Below are positions 12,507 to 24,500 of a stretch of 64,000 nt of DNA, piece by piece (the stretch's first letter is position 1; each line of letters starts with the position of its first letter). This stretch comes from Terebella lapidaria. Its lineage: Eukaryota; Annelida; Polychaeta; Terebellida; Terebellidae. A program made the position numbers and the translations under genes. Location: the NCBI GenBank assembly GCA_949152475.1, contig OX424568.1, positions 6,299,667 through 6,363,666 on the forward strand, read 5' to 3'. The notes below the pieces were generated by a model, which was not told where the DNA came from, did no database searches, and saw nothing but the letters and a program-made list of their open reading frames with translations.

Positions 12507-14207
12507 TTATTAAGGCATTTCGGGAGAAATGCCTTTATGGTTTTAGCAGAATTTTTTTTTTTTTTCTTTTTTTTCTTCTTCCGCCACTTTTGGTTTCCGG
12601 ACGATAACTTTAGATTGCCTTGACGGATCCTCGTCAAATTTTCACCACAAGTCAGAAATGATATGTGGAAGAACCCTATTCTTTTTGAGCCGGATCCGAG
12701 GTCCGTGAGGTCCGTGAGGATGAAATCAAGGCTAATTTTGAGACTTGGTTTCCGGACGATAACTGGAAAAATATTTACGCAATAGCTGCAGAACTCTGCA
12801 TGGAGGTTCATATGCCACCAGGGAAGAACCCTATTGATTTTGGGATCGATCCGTCAAACGACCTTTGACCTAGAGGTCGAAATATTTTTTTGCTGATTCA
12901 TCCTTGAGGCTTCCTGCATATCTCAGAAACCGTGCGTCGTAGAGCGAAACGGACGTTATTTTCGGACTCGTCGCCCTAGACAAACATCTCTAGGGTGTAT
13001 TATTTTTTTTTGATCCGGCTCCGAGGTCCGTGAGGTCCTTGAGGATGAAATCGAGGCTGATCTTGAAACTTGGTTTCCGGACGATAACTCGAAAAATATT
13101 CAGGCAATAGTTGCAGAATTTTGCACGGAGGTTTATATATCAACAGGGAAGAACCCTATTGATTTTGGGATCGATACGTCAAACGACCTTTGACCTAGAG
13201 GTCAAAATAATTTTTTGCTGAGTCATCCATGAGGCATCCTGCATATCTCGGAAACGGTGCGTCGTAGAGCGAAACGGACGTTATTTTCGGACTCGTCGCC
13301 CTAGACAAACATGTCTAAGGGGTATTATGGATGAACTTTGACCTTGACCTTGAATATTTTTGCCGAGTCGGCATTTTTCGTTTTCGTCGATATCTCGGAA
13401 ACGGTGCGTCGTAGAGCGAAACGGACGTTATTTTCGGACTCGTCGCCTTCGTCGCCCTAGATAAACATGTCTAAAGGGTATTATGGATGAACTTTGACCT
13501 TGACCCGAAATTTTTTTGCCGAGTCAGCATTTTTCGTTTTCGTTGATATCTCGGAAACGGTGCTTCGTAGAGCGAAACGGACGTTATTTTCGGACTCGTC
13601 ACCCTAGACAAACATGTCTGAAGGGTATTATGGATGAACTTTGACCTTGACCCGAAATTTTTTTGCCGAGTCAGCATTTTTCGTTTTCGTCGATATCTCG
13701 GAAACGGTGCTTCGTAGAGCGAAACGGACGTTATTTTCGGACTCGTCGCCCTAGACAAACATGTCTTAAGGGTATTATGGATGAACTTTGACCTTGACCC
13801 GAAATTTTTTGGCCGAGTCGGCATTTTTCGGTTTCGTCGATATCTTGGAAACGGTGTGTCGTAGAGCGAAACGGACGTTATTTTCGGACTCGTCGCCCTA
13901 GACAAACATGTCTAATGGGTATTATGGATGAACTTTGACCTTGACCCGAAATTTTTTTGCCGAGTCGGCATTTCTCGTTTTCGTCGATATCTCGGAAACG
14001 ATGCTTCGTAGAGCGAAACGGACGTTATTTTTGGACTCGTCGCCCTAGACAAACATGTCTAATTGGTATTATGGATGAACTTTGACCTTGACCCGAAATT
14101 TTTTTGCCGAGTCGGCATTTTTCTTTTTCGTCGATATCTAGTATATATTATAAATTAATCATCACACCGAAATGCCTCCAAGGCATCTTTAGGCCTTGAC
14201 GTCTAGT
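12507..14207 (+). mobile_element. Helentron-like non-autonomous element (family 1), copy 1
   Basis: It starts TTATTAAGGCATTTCGG and ends CTAGT, next to T. AGGCATTTCGG near the 5' end is inverted as CCGAAATGCCT at 14167-14177. A 3' hairpin ATGCC-TCCAA-GGCAT (14172-14186) sits about 17 nt before CTAGT. A T-rich tract follows the 5' end, then two related ~370-bp segments, then about six units of a ~147-bp minisatellite (GGATGAACTTTGACCTTGAC at about 13329, 13485, 13633, 13779, 13926, 14073). Copies at 29631-31443 and 33787-35476 share both boundaries. No Rep/helicase is encoded. Confidence 0.75.
13325..14110. repeat. 147-bp minisatellite inside HINE copy 1
   Basis: About six units with period 146-148 bp (one junction is 156 bp owing to a short local duplication of CGTCGCC). 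Each unit contains CGATATCTCGGAAACGGTG, GTAGAGCGAAACGGACGTTA and CTAGACAAACATGTCTAA. The 144-codon minus-strand frame across it is a repeat artefact. Confidence 0.85.
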
Positions 14208-15592
14208 TTTACATTACTTATTTTATTTTTCTTTGATGATTGTGAGAGTCATTGACTGATTTTCAGAGGTGCTTAAATTTTCAAATAGGAAAAATATATA
14301 AATAATGCCAGCCTGTCCAGATTCAATGAGTTGTCTCAGGGCATCTTGATGTGAGCATGATGGTTGAGTGTGCCATACACTCTAAAAAATAAAGGTTCAA
14401 TTGGGTTCAACGGAGAACCTTCTAGTTTCTTCGAAGAACCTAAAGGTTCCTGGTGTTTGGATTTGGATGTTCCCCACACAAACAGGGGTTCATCGGCCTG
14501 TCCAAGGTTCTCCAGAGAACCTTCTCTGACATGATATAACATAGCTAGTCAGTTATACGGCCAAAAACAATCATTTGATCAGATGTTACATCAGCAAAGT
14601 AAAATCATTGTGTATCTCCAAGATGTAGTATATCATCTAGTCCCTATACCAGATTTCTGCACAATTATTAGTTTATGCTTGATGTTTTACCACCGCTACT
14701 ACAAAGTATTATAAGTAGAATTATTTTATACGTCAAATACTACATATGTACTTCAACATTCTGACTTCAATCAATGCATTAAACAAGGTTGGTAATGCAA
14801 TCAAGTTACAATTGAGGTGGTTGAATGCCATTTGCGATTCATTCACCAGTAAATGTATTGATATAAGGCTGCAGACTACATATTGAGACTTACATTGCGA
14901 ATGACGTTGAACAAAGTAACAGTTAACTTTGTTAACGTACAACAAAAATATTAGCGAAAAACAGTGTAAACGAGTTAGAAAAATCCGAGTAGGCCTATAG
15001 TTACCTGCATGGTGACAGGCGTGTGTCATGACAATGCCACTGGGCGATGCGTTTGTGCCTTATAGAGCCGGCGCCAAACGTACAACATGTAGATATACTT
15101 AGGCTCACAAAAAATAAATCGAGTATCTAAATTATTTTATTATTTAATTGCCTTGTTATGGCTAATATTCGGTCCATTGGTCCAGATTTATTTGTCTCTA
15201 TCTGAGAAATAGTACGTTAGTATGGGTGACATCTAGCGAGAGAAGTAAGAACATATTTCGTGTAAAATTATTTCGCACTTACACATCACCTTGACATTGG
15301 AATACCGATTCCACTTCCGGCCAACACAAATGGGCGCACAAATGAAATTTGTCAAGATTTGTACCTGTCAATTCAGTAATGGACAATTACAGTCAGTAAA
15401 ATAGACCCATATCATACAACTCCTGTGTTTGTTCACTATATACCTGTCCAAATACCACTGTAAGCCTACTGTCACTAAAATCTCGATCAACACTTGGCCT
15501 AAAACATTAGAGTCTACAGTCAGTCACATTGATTGCATTTCTCTACACTCGCCTGCCCGTCTGACGTTGAGTCGGTGTTCATCTAGACCTGA
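14208..15592. other. Gene-poor stretch with fragments of MITEs
   Basis: At 14380-14525 there are several AGGTTC/GAACCT motifs arranged as inverted pairs, probably a decayed MITE. At about 14950-14998 the sequence (AACGAGTTAGAAAAATC) matches the right end of the MITE at 44306-44876, so a broken copy lies here. No gene is supported. Confidence 0.45.
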
Positions 15593-16190
15593 GCGTATTG
15601 GTGACATGACACAAAAAATGTAAATTATCTCGGTGAAATACCACTTCGCCACGGTGAAATACCACTTCGCCACGGTGAAATACCACTTATCCACAGCGAA
15701 TTAGTACTATAGATTCTAGGCCCCTAGTAGTATTTTGCCACAGCGAAATATTATAGTCTAGTATTTTGCCAAGCCGAATTAGTTCGCCAAGGCGAATTAG
15801 CAGACTTTTATCATAATAAACTACGAGCCATCCGTACTAAACTGCCGCATCCCTAAATTCGCCAACTGCATGTTAGCAAAGCATAGAAGCTGTCTTTGTG
15901 AAAAGCAAAATGATGGTAAATAGTCCTGATACTGGACTATCGAATAACTATTTTAATGGGTGTTTTGAAGGACATAAAAGAGCCGAAAAATGCTGTTGGC
16001 GAATTTGGGAATGCGGCGAATTTAGGACGGATGGCTCGTATGGTTTATTATGTAAAAGCCCCTGTAATTTGCCATGTAGAGTTTGTGTCATGTTATCAAT
16101 TGGCCGTGGTGAAAATTTTGGTATTTTCCCATGGCGAATTGGTGATTTGTTGAGGAGAGAATAACATTTTTATGTCATGTCACCAATGCG
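15593..16190. mobile_element. ~600-bp MITE-like element
   Basis: The left end (GCGTATTGGTGACATGACAC at 15593) is inverted at the right end (GTCATGTCACCAATGCG to 16190) with one or two mismatches over about 27 nt. Inside, a 27-bp unit (GGTGAAATACCACTTCGCCA) is repeated about three times near 15630-15690, followed by scattered GCGAATTAG motifs. An 88-codon frame at 15898-16164 has no recognised domain. Confidence 0.6.
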
Positions 16191-16339
16191 CTTCCGTATT
16201 TCTAGATCTAGTTAGAGTCAAGTTCATGTTTCAGTGAAACGCTTTTTGGTCGTAGTTTTGTTTTGATTCAAGATCAAATTGAAATTGTCTGTGTCTTAAT
16301 TGGATATCAAGTCAGCACAATTTTTCACCAATTTTCAGA

Positions 16340-17200
16340 ATTCTCAAAACAGTAAATAGTTGGCAATCTACTTTGAACAATGTTAATTTCAGTCCAAAAT
16401 GGGATGAAATAAATTCCAACAAATTCAGAGTTTTTACTTATAGGATCATGTTTATGCCCTTACATAATGAATCTGTTGCGTTGATTTGGGAGTCGATAGG
16501 CATAGTCGGTGTTTATTAAATAAATCTCTTTATTTTGAAACATACGAAACATCAAATGAAATGTTCTTTTTGTCTTACAGTGGTCCGAGAGATCCGTAAG
16601 TCGTTACGATCTCTAACTTAACAAATTCAAATTTGTAGTTAATATACCCGTTTCGGATGACGCTCGAGTAATTTTGGACTTGTTGTACATGCCCCATAAA
16701 AGTAGCATTACATGCGACTTCACACAATGTTTTTTTTATCGTGATGATCTGCAGTTTTTCATCACGTCCCTGTGCACTATGTAACCGTATTTATGTTGAT
16801 GTGTCCTTGTGTACGAAATAAATTAAAAAAAAAAAAAAAAAAGATTTCCCTGTTTGTAAAGACTTTTTTTTGTATTCCCCAAAGTTCAATTTAACACGTA
16901 AATGAACCTGTGAAATAAGACTTCCTGTAAGATAAGACCTCATTTTTTCATCAAAAGGTGAGGTCTTATCTTACAGGGACCAAAAAATAGCGATGATCAC
17001 AGTTGGGGCTGCAATTAAACGTCGGGGAAGATTGCCATCTCTTTCAATTTTTGCGATAGAAGTCCGAAATTCGGTGGAAAGTTGCCGTTGCCTCTCAGAT
17101 GAAGTATGTCAAGTTATAATATATATATATTACCATAAATTTAACATTGCCAAAATATCAACAAAAACGGTGTAAATGATTTAGAAAAATCAGAGTATAG
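16340..17200. mobile_element. Degenerate copy of the 44306-44876 MITE, with a poly(A)-tailed insert and small hairpin
   Basis: Segments near 16361 (TTGGCAATCTAC), 17054 (GATAGAAGT..GAAATTCGG) and 17180 (TTAGAAAAATCAGAGTATA) match the MITE at 44306-44876 in the same order. Between them lies sequence ending GAAATAAATT plus about 18 A residues at 16842, like a retrotransposed 3' end. A 20-bp-stem hairpin (CTGTAAGATAAGACCTCA and its complement) lies at about 16923-16979. The retrocopy interpretation is inference. Confidence 0.5.
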
Positions 17201-17631
17201 CTCAGAATTTACTGTGCCGGTGCAGTGTGTGCACAGCCACAGAGTTTTAGATATCCATCTTAATTTCGTGAATTGACGGATTGAATTTCAGAGATGCGCT
17301 GAGATTAGAACAGATAACTCATGGCCTGGGATAACTCATACCGAATCCACTGTGCACAGCGCTGTACTGACTATAAATCGCTGAGACATGTCCAAGAAAA
17401 GTGAAAAGATCTTGTTCTAAGTACTTGAGGCATTGCATTCCAAAAGCTGTGTGGTGTGTTGCGGCTATCGTGGGGCGACATCACTGCAGTTTTAGTTGGG
17501 CGATATTGGAAAATCGAAACAATCTGAGGTTTTATTCCCAAACGTGTTTCAAATGTGTACTTTCTGTGACATCTGGCGCTATATTCTGGGTTGATTCGCA
17601 TGCGCAGGTCAGGGGCCAAATACCTATTTGC

Positions 17632-17831
17632 NNNNNNNNNNNNNNNNNNNNNNNNNNNNNNNNNNNNNNNNNNNNNNNNNNNNNNNNNNNNNNNNNNNNN
17701 NNNNNNNNNNNNNNNNNNNNNNNNNNNNNNNNNNNNNNNNNNNNNNNNNNNNNNNNNNNNNNNNNNNNNNNNNNNNNNNNNNNNNNNNNNNNNNNNNNNN
17801 NNNNNNNNNNNNNNNNNNNNNNNNNNNNNNN
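17632..17831. other. Assembly gap of 200 N
   Basis: Exactly 200 undetermined bases. The 14-mer AAATACCTATTTGC occurs immediately on both sides of the gap. Frames drawn across the gap are meaningless. Confidence 1.
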
Positions 17832-18504
17832 AAATACCTATTTGCATACATGTACAAAAATACATGTTGATATACCATTTTGACATTTTCTCATTTTGTT
17901 ATTTATATGGGTTAAGTGGATTAAATTCTGAAATTCTGTATCCAGTTAGAACAATAAGAATTATGGAAGTTAGCAAAACTTATGCATCTATCCTTGAAAA
18001 GTAATTAATGTATCATGGAAAAACGGGGTTGCTTGGTGGAATGAGAATCAATGATCATGTTGAGGCCTTCGCGGGACGGTCCAATATTAAGTGAGCACAA
18101 CAGATGCCATTAGATTATTTCGAAGTTTCGAAAGTGATTGGTTTGTTGTCAGTGTTTTTTCCATGACGTACTGTATCTCTGTTTTCAGTGCATAATTTTG
18201 TGAGGCCAAATGGTATTGTGTTATAGACCTGTTTGTAATTTGGAATACCTAACCTCAGATGGTTTCATCGCTAGTAACCAAGTCGTCCTCTGTCAAAAAT
18301 GGACAGGTATGGGACTTCGATACCACAGTAACTGTTGTGTGTCATCTTGTTTATGAGAAAGTTGGATTTCAATTTGTTCCAGGATTGATACTATGAGGTT
18401 CAAGTGAAGATGGAACACTGCAAACTAAGCTGAACACCAGAGCTGAGAAAATGACAGTGGCATTTTGAAGCACGCCCAAGAAGTTTTAGTGACACTTGTG
18501 AGCG

Positions 18505-21500
18505 ATGGCTCTGAAGCCAGTCCTCAAGCAGAAGGTGGACGAGCTGTTTCTGCGATGGCTGAGCGACAACGAGACGCAGCAGCTGCTAAAAACCAACCTG
18601 CGGCAGATCCTGAAGGGGGAGCCACTGACTTACGCGGTGCCGGGTCTACACAACAACAACTCGCTGCGTCACCTCAAGCCGCAGTCCCCTCGAGTCCGGC
18701 CTGGTTCCCCCGCCACACCACCCTGCTCTCCATCAATCGCTAGCCCTCGCAGTCCGCGCGTCCGGCCCGGCAACAGCCGCAGTCTGTTCTCTCGACAGCA
18801 GCACAACAAGGTCAGTCTGTGTACCTGTTGTGTTTGCAGTTGAGTATGTGTGTGTTAGTGTGTGCGCGTCTGTGTGCATTTTGTGCGTTTCATCCAGTGT
18901 TAGACATATAATTTATATTTAGTTACAAAAAAGTGCAAACATATTGTTGAAAGTGATTTTATGGAAAATGCATATAATTGTTTTGGCAGCGATTGCAGTA
19001 TCCTTTAAAATTTTTTAGAAAGGTACATCGACATGCATATAGGTACACACGTGCTCTCGTTAATCCTCACTAGTTTTGCGAGCGTCAGCTGGCTGAAACT
19101 GGCTGAAGCTAGTTGACTGAAGCCGGCCACAATAAACCCACCTCCAAATTTTACCTAACTCGTTTACGCTCGTATAAACCCGTTTGCAATTATGTCCGCA
19201 TGTTTTTGCTAGCTAACATTTTCAAAGCTCGTTTTCGCTAGCATGAAATCTGTTTGCAAAACCACAAAAGCCAGTTTGCAAAACCACGTCTTCATGATTC
19301 AGTCTTTTGACCATCGATCAATAGGATTCTCCATTCTGTTTTAGTCGTATTAGTTTCAACTTTTTTTTATTGAGAAAACTTCTTGTGACCAGTCAGTCCA
19401 TGACATCAAGCAAACTCGAAACCGGAAGTGACGTATTTGACAGCCTAATTCAAGGTCAAGGCCATTTATATGCAGATGAAACAGACTGGTGTCTTGCGGG
19501 AAATTCAGAGCCCAAATGCTTTTCTTCGAGTCAAACGCGCTTACAAATGTGTCACTTTGTAAAAACGGGCCGAAGAGAGTTTTGAAATCACTGGCGAGTT
19601 TAAGCGAGCTCGCTGGCCTGTTTGTCCGCGGGTTTGTGCGCGTTATAACTTTTCCAAGAAATATCTAGCGAGCGGGAGCGCGCCGACTCTATTGTCAGCC
19701 AGCTTTTGCTAGCCGACGAAAAAACGCAAAATTGATTAGCGAACCGGCTGGTGAGGATTAACGAGAGCACGTGTGTATTAACTTGATGTGATGTTTTGAG
19801 CAGTTCCTACATTTTGCATTTCCATTCACCAGGGGGCAGCACTGTGGGTCAAACAGAACTTTTGCAAATGTAAATAATGTGACTACATGTACCAGTATAA
19901 TATTTAAGGAGTGAGGAAAATGTTGTGATTCAGACGTTTGTCCAGCGCTGTCAGCATGGCTAAGGAATTGACATGTACATGTATGTGATCCTGAATGATT
20001 ATTGTCATTTATTAGAATAAGAAATCCATGGGGTCTTGAATAATGATACAAAGAACATCAAATTAACATACATATTACATAATATACTAACATCAATGCC
20101 TCTGCTGTGATGCTTTAGCTTTGTGTATTATCTGGGTACCGGACTACCGGTATGTCAACTGCATGGAGACACTCATGAATTACTCACTCTAAAAAAGTTG
20201 ATAACCGTGTGCGGTTAACCTATTAATCGTGCAGGGCCCTAGTTCAATGCATCATGGGTCATGACAGCATGTGTGTGCCCGTTCGCCGATTCTGGGTTAT
20301 TGGTTTTTCTGTTTTGAGGGGTGATTTTATCGTGAATCTAATAATTCGAACATTTCAAAATTTGATTATTTTTAGGTGTTCGAACTAATTGAATAGATAC
20401 GGTAATGCCCGGTATATATTGTCTGTAAGTAGATGTACATGTAGATGTTTCCATGGTTACCACACATGTATAACTGTAGACAAATTAACACCAACACACA
20501 TGACCTTGGAGTGAATGTGTCGCTGTTTTATAGCGTGACTGTTTGTTGGGGTCTGGGATTGAGTAGGAGTAGAATTTATGTTGTAAAAAATCCATCCGTC
20601 TGTAAGCAGATGCTTGGAAAAGTACTGTCAGTCACTTCTGGTGGCAAGTTGGTGAAAAGACTTGTTATTTCCTTGCGGCCTGACAAAATGATTACTCAAT
20701 GAAATTCCTGCCATAACCTTCACACCTCCATACTGTTGCTGCCTCTAGAGATGTTACACAGGGCCTGAGTCTATCTCAAAGCATGCGCCAGTGTTGTATC
20801 GGCATGTGTCCGTGAACAGATCACGTCTTTCAGGTGGCACGAGGCCATACAACAACTTTTCTCTGTCAAGTTTACTTTTCTGGCTGTTTGGTCCAATATT
20901 ATTTGTTGAGAATAGGGGGGGGGGGGGGGGGGGGGGCAGGGAACTACATGCTGTAGGCTACATGATTGTAATATACGTTTGGCCAGGCCTCATGGGCTGA
21001 ACAAGAGATGGATGTTGGCTTCAATGTCTGCATCTCCCCCCCCCCCCTTCTCCCCCCCCCCCCCCCCCCTGCCCCATGCCCCCTCAAGCAGGTACTGCCC
21101 GTCTGTATGTGTACTGGAAGGAGAAGCAACTTTTTGCTGGGAAGTTGTGGCCACGGACAACCTCAGATAGATCTGTAGCTAGCGGCAACCACAGAAACAG
21201 CAGCAGCAGCAGTCTGGAGGGAGGATACCCTCGTCTCCCGGTGTACACTTCGTGGTTATCTGGCTACCGTGCAGCTTCTGTTTTATTATCTCGATGGACA
21301 ACACAAACAGGCAATCATGCACATGATTGTCTAATGTCTAGCAAATATTAGTGCATACGCACATACAAACTGCATGCATGATGCGGTAATTACAGGAACA
21401 GATGCACTTGGAAAGTTTTCACACTATAACGGATGCTGCCAATATATCCTGGTTTACAGAACATCACAGTGCGTGTTCCTGGCAGCCAACAAAGCCTGGC

Positions 21501-24500
21501 TCACACCAGCTTCTGTGTGGAGTTCTACTGCAGTCGGCCAGGATATAGGGACGTAGATCTCTGTACAGTTGTAGCTGGGATACAAGCCACCTGGATTTAT
21601 TAAAAGTGCAGCATCGCCATTCGCCAGCCAGCCATTGTGCAGTGCGTACAGGTTCTGGATCAAAGTTTGCTTGTAGAGATCATTTCTTCTCGCTCTCAGG
21701 AAATGTAACTTTCCTGCCGTTGGTTCGCGCAGAATTGTTTTGCCAGTTTCGATGCTGTGAGTGGGAGTTGGAGTCTAGATTTTTAGACGTCATAGGATAC
21801 TAGTATGCTCCGATGTATCCTCAGGAATAAATCAGGAGAAATGGACCTTGGTTGGATAACTATCGCTTGAGTACAGTGGATTCACTCTCGGCTTGTATAA
21901 AGTAATTTATGTACAACCATCACCTCACCAACTATGTTGGATAAATCCTGATATTTCGTGGAAATTTCTTTTCTCAGGACATCAGCTTTGATTGGTAAAA
22001 GGTTGTGAATCACCCATGATTCTATTACCTGTAAAATAATCATCGATAACTGCAAATTTACAACTATGATCCTGTAATATTGTGTGAACAGACATGTAAG
22101 TAAATATACTAGAGTAGAATGTATGTATTAAAATAATGTATGCAGTACTAGATGCACTCCTTCTGAAACATGTAATATCTGTCAAACAATTCAGTACTGA
22201 GTCCAACTATAGCCTATAGACCTCGGATGAACCATATGGCTTCACAGCAAAATCAGTCAATTCAGAATTCACAGCACTTCATAATTCCGGCCAAAATTCA
22301 TCACTTGACATTATGTTGTAGGGTTTTTTTTTCACACTGAAATGCTGTAACTTGGTAAAGTCTGTTTTTGCGCCTCTGGATGAAGAGTAGGTTGACATCT
22401 GTCACGGCTAGTGTTGATGAGCAAATTGTACCCAGGGCGATATCACCATAGTATTACACTCACCAACTCATGGATGGACAATAGACAATGCGTTCAGGAC
22501 TTGTATTGTCATGACAGGCTCAGCAGTATCTAAAGTACTCTTGTGAGGTTTCTCATACATGTATTACTGTAAAAATAATCTACAAAGTTTTGTGAATAAT
22601 GTGGAATTCATGTTTTATCTGAAGAGGATACACGCAACTATGCATCTCATGTAGCCTGTTAAATCCAGTGCAGTTGTTCAGCTTTGGAGGATATGATTTG
22701 AATAAGCTTACAGGATATAGCACGGTATGGTACATGCTCCAAAACTATATAATACAAGTGACAATTGATAATGTAAAACTGCTATTGAACTCCTGCACTG
22801 TGAGTACTCTTATAGATTATTAGATTCCCTTGTACATGTTTTACTAATATACAATTACAAATGCTAATATGTTTGTTATGGCCGGACATTTGATATTACG
22901 ATGATTAATATTTCTGCTGGACATGCTCAAATTGAGTGGATGTTTTCACAATACAACTCTTGAATTAGCCTAATGGGTATGAAGGTCAAAGTTGATATTT
23001 ATAGCTGGCAACACGATGAGAGGCAAACAGCTTGGATAATTCTCCGCTACATGTAACCGTAGATAAAGTTTGAGTTCTAGCATATACATGCATTTTACTT
23101 GACCATTCACAAACCTTCAGAACCTTTAGAATTTAAGCAAGTTGATATTATATTCCTTTACAGCAGTTGATATAAAACAAAGTACACAATTTATCTGCTT
23201 GCAGAGCACAGCAGATGTTGCTGTACATATATATACATATACCATGCTGTGGGTACACTCTATATAATGTCCCACTGGACAGGGTCCTAATGGTCAGAAA
23301 ATTTCCACCCACATTCTCCATACATGTTTGTTGTATCGTTGTATGGGGTCCGGAGAGTGTGGACCAGTGTGGACCGTTTTGTTTGTTTACAAGCTGTCAT
23401 CATCAGTATAAAAGGAGACTTAGTTAGTTGCTGCCCTCTATACTGTAGTCCCTATAAATGTAGTTTGTCCGTCATTACTAGTATATTATAATTTTAGCTT
23501 TTGTGGACAAAATTTGTACCAATTCTAAATGCTGTACATATAAATCTCCATCAATTAAACCTACATGTAAAACATTATCTCTGTCATATTACATACGCAT
23601 GACATGATAATGTTTTAAACGTGTGGAAAATGCAAGACAGATTCCGATGAAAATAAATAAAAACAAAATCCGAAAATTGGCCTAGAGTTTTGCCGTTGAA
23701 AATGTTGATTTGGTGCCCAGTGACTTGCACACGTGTGTTCGTCTGGGCACAGGTAGATTTTAGACGTTCGACACCTTGACCACATAGCCCAGGCACATAG
23801 TTCCCGCCACCGCGGCCGTATTTACTTGTGTTGTAACTCTGCCATGATTCAGTGCACATGACCACAGGTACCCTTTGATGTTACGCCTTTTAGAGGTCAG
23901 AATTAGCCTGTTTATTCATGGCTCTCGATAAATATACACCGATCAAAACTAAAGTATGCTATTCTTCACAATGTTCAGCAGAAGGATTCTAGTCAACGCA
24001 CTGGATGTACATGTTGTCAGTGTCAAAAATGGAACACAGATCAGTAGATTGTTAACTTTGGATACCTTCGAGACATGCTCAATACTGGATGTTTTAGTAC
24101 TTGTTCATCACCTCTGTATTAATCTATTCTTTAACAAGCCGTACTTCAGGAGCTTCATACAGTTGGATACTCCCTCTACTTTGATGAATTACTTGGAAGA
24201 TAAACAAAACCTATTTGAGAAAAGAATCTCCGCTCTGGACACAAGCTCTTACTCCGCCTGGTCCTCGATCTGCCGCCACGGTCCCCCATGTGCCTAGTTG
24301 TAGCGCCACCTGGCGATAGCATGCAGAACAACTATGCGCCGTGTAAGTACGTTCATACACGGGTGACATGCTACTACGCGAGCGTGGTCGATCTGCGGCG
24401 ATGTCGTGCCGTCCACAGCTGTGACAGCTGTACTTTCCTTCGCCAGCTGGAGGATAGGTACCCTGGTTACCATGACAACAAGTCTGTTGGGAGCAAGTGG

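Noticed and set aside
13471..13905. 144-codon repetitive frame
   Set aside because: It is the 147-bp minisatellite read in one frame.
17371..18004. Frames of 137-171 codons spanning the gap
   Set aside because: They consist largely of undetermined residues.
24343..24351. GTAAGT donor inside the putative PR130-like exon as the real exon end
   Set aside because: The PR130-like residues continue downstream of it to 24659, so the later GTATGG donor fits better; not fully excluded.
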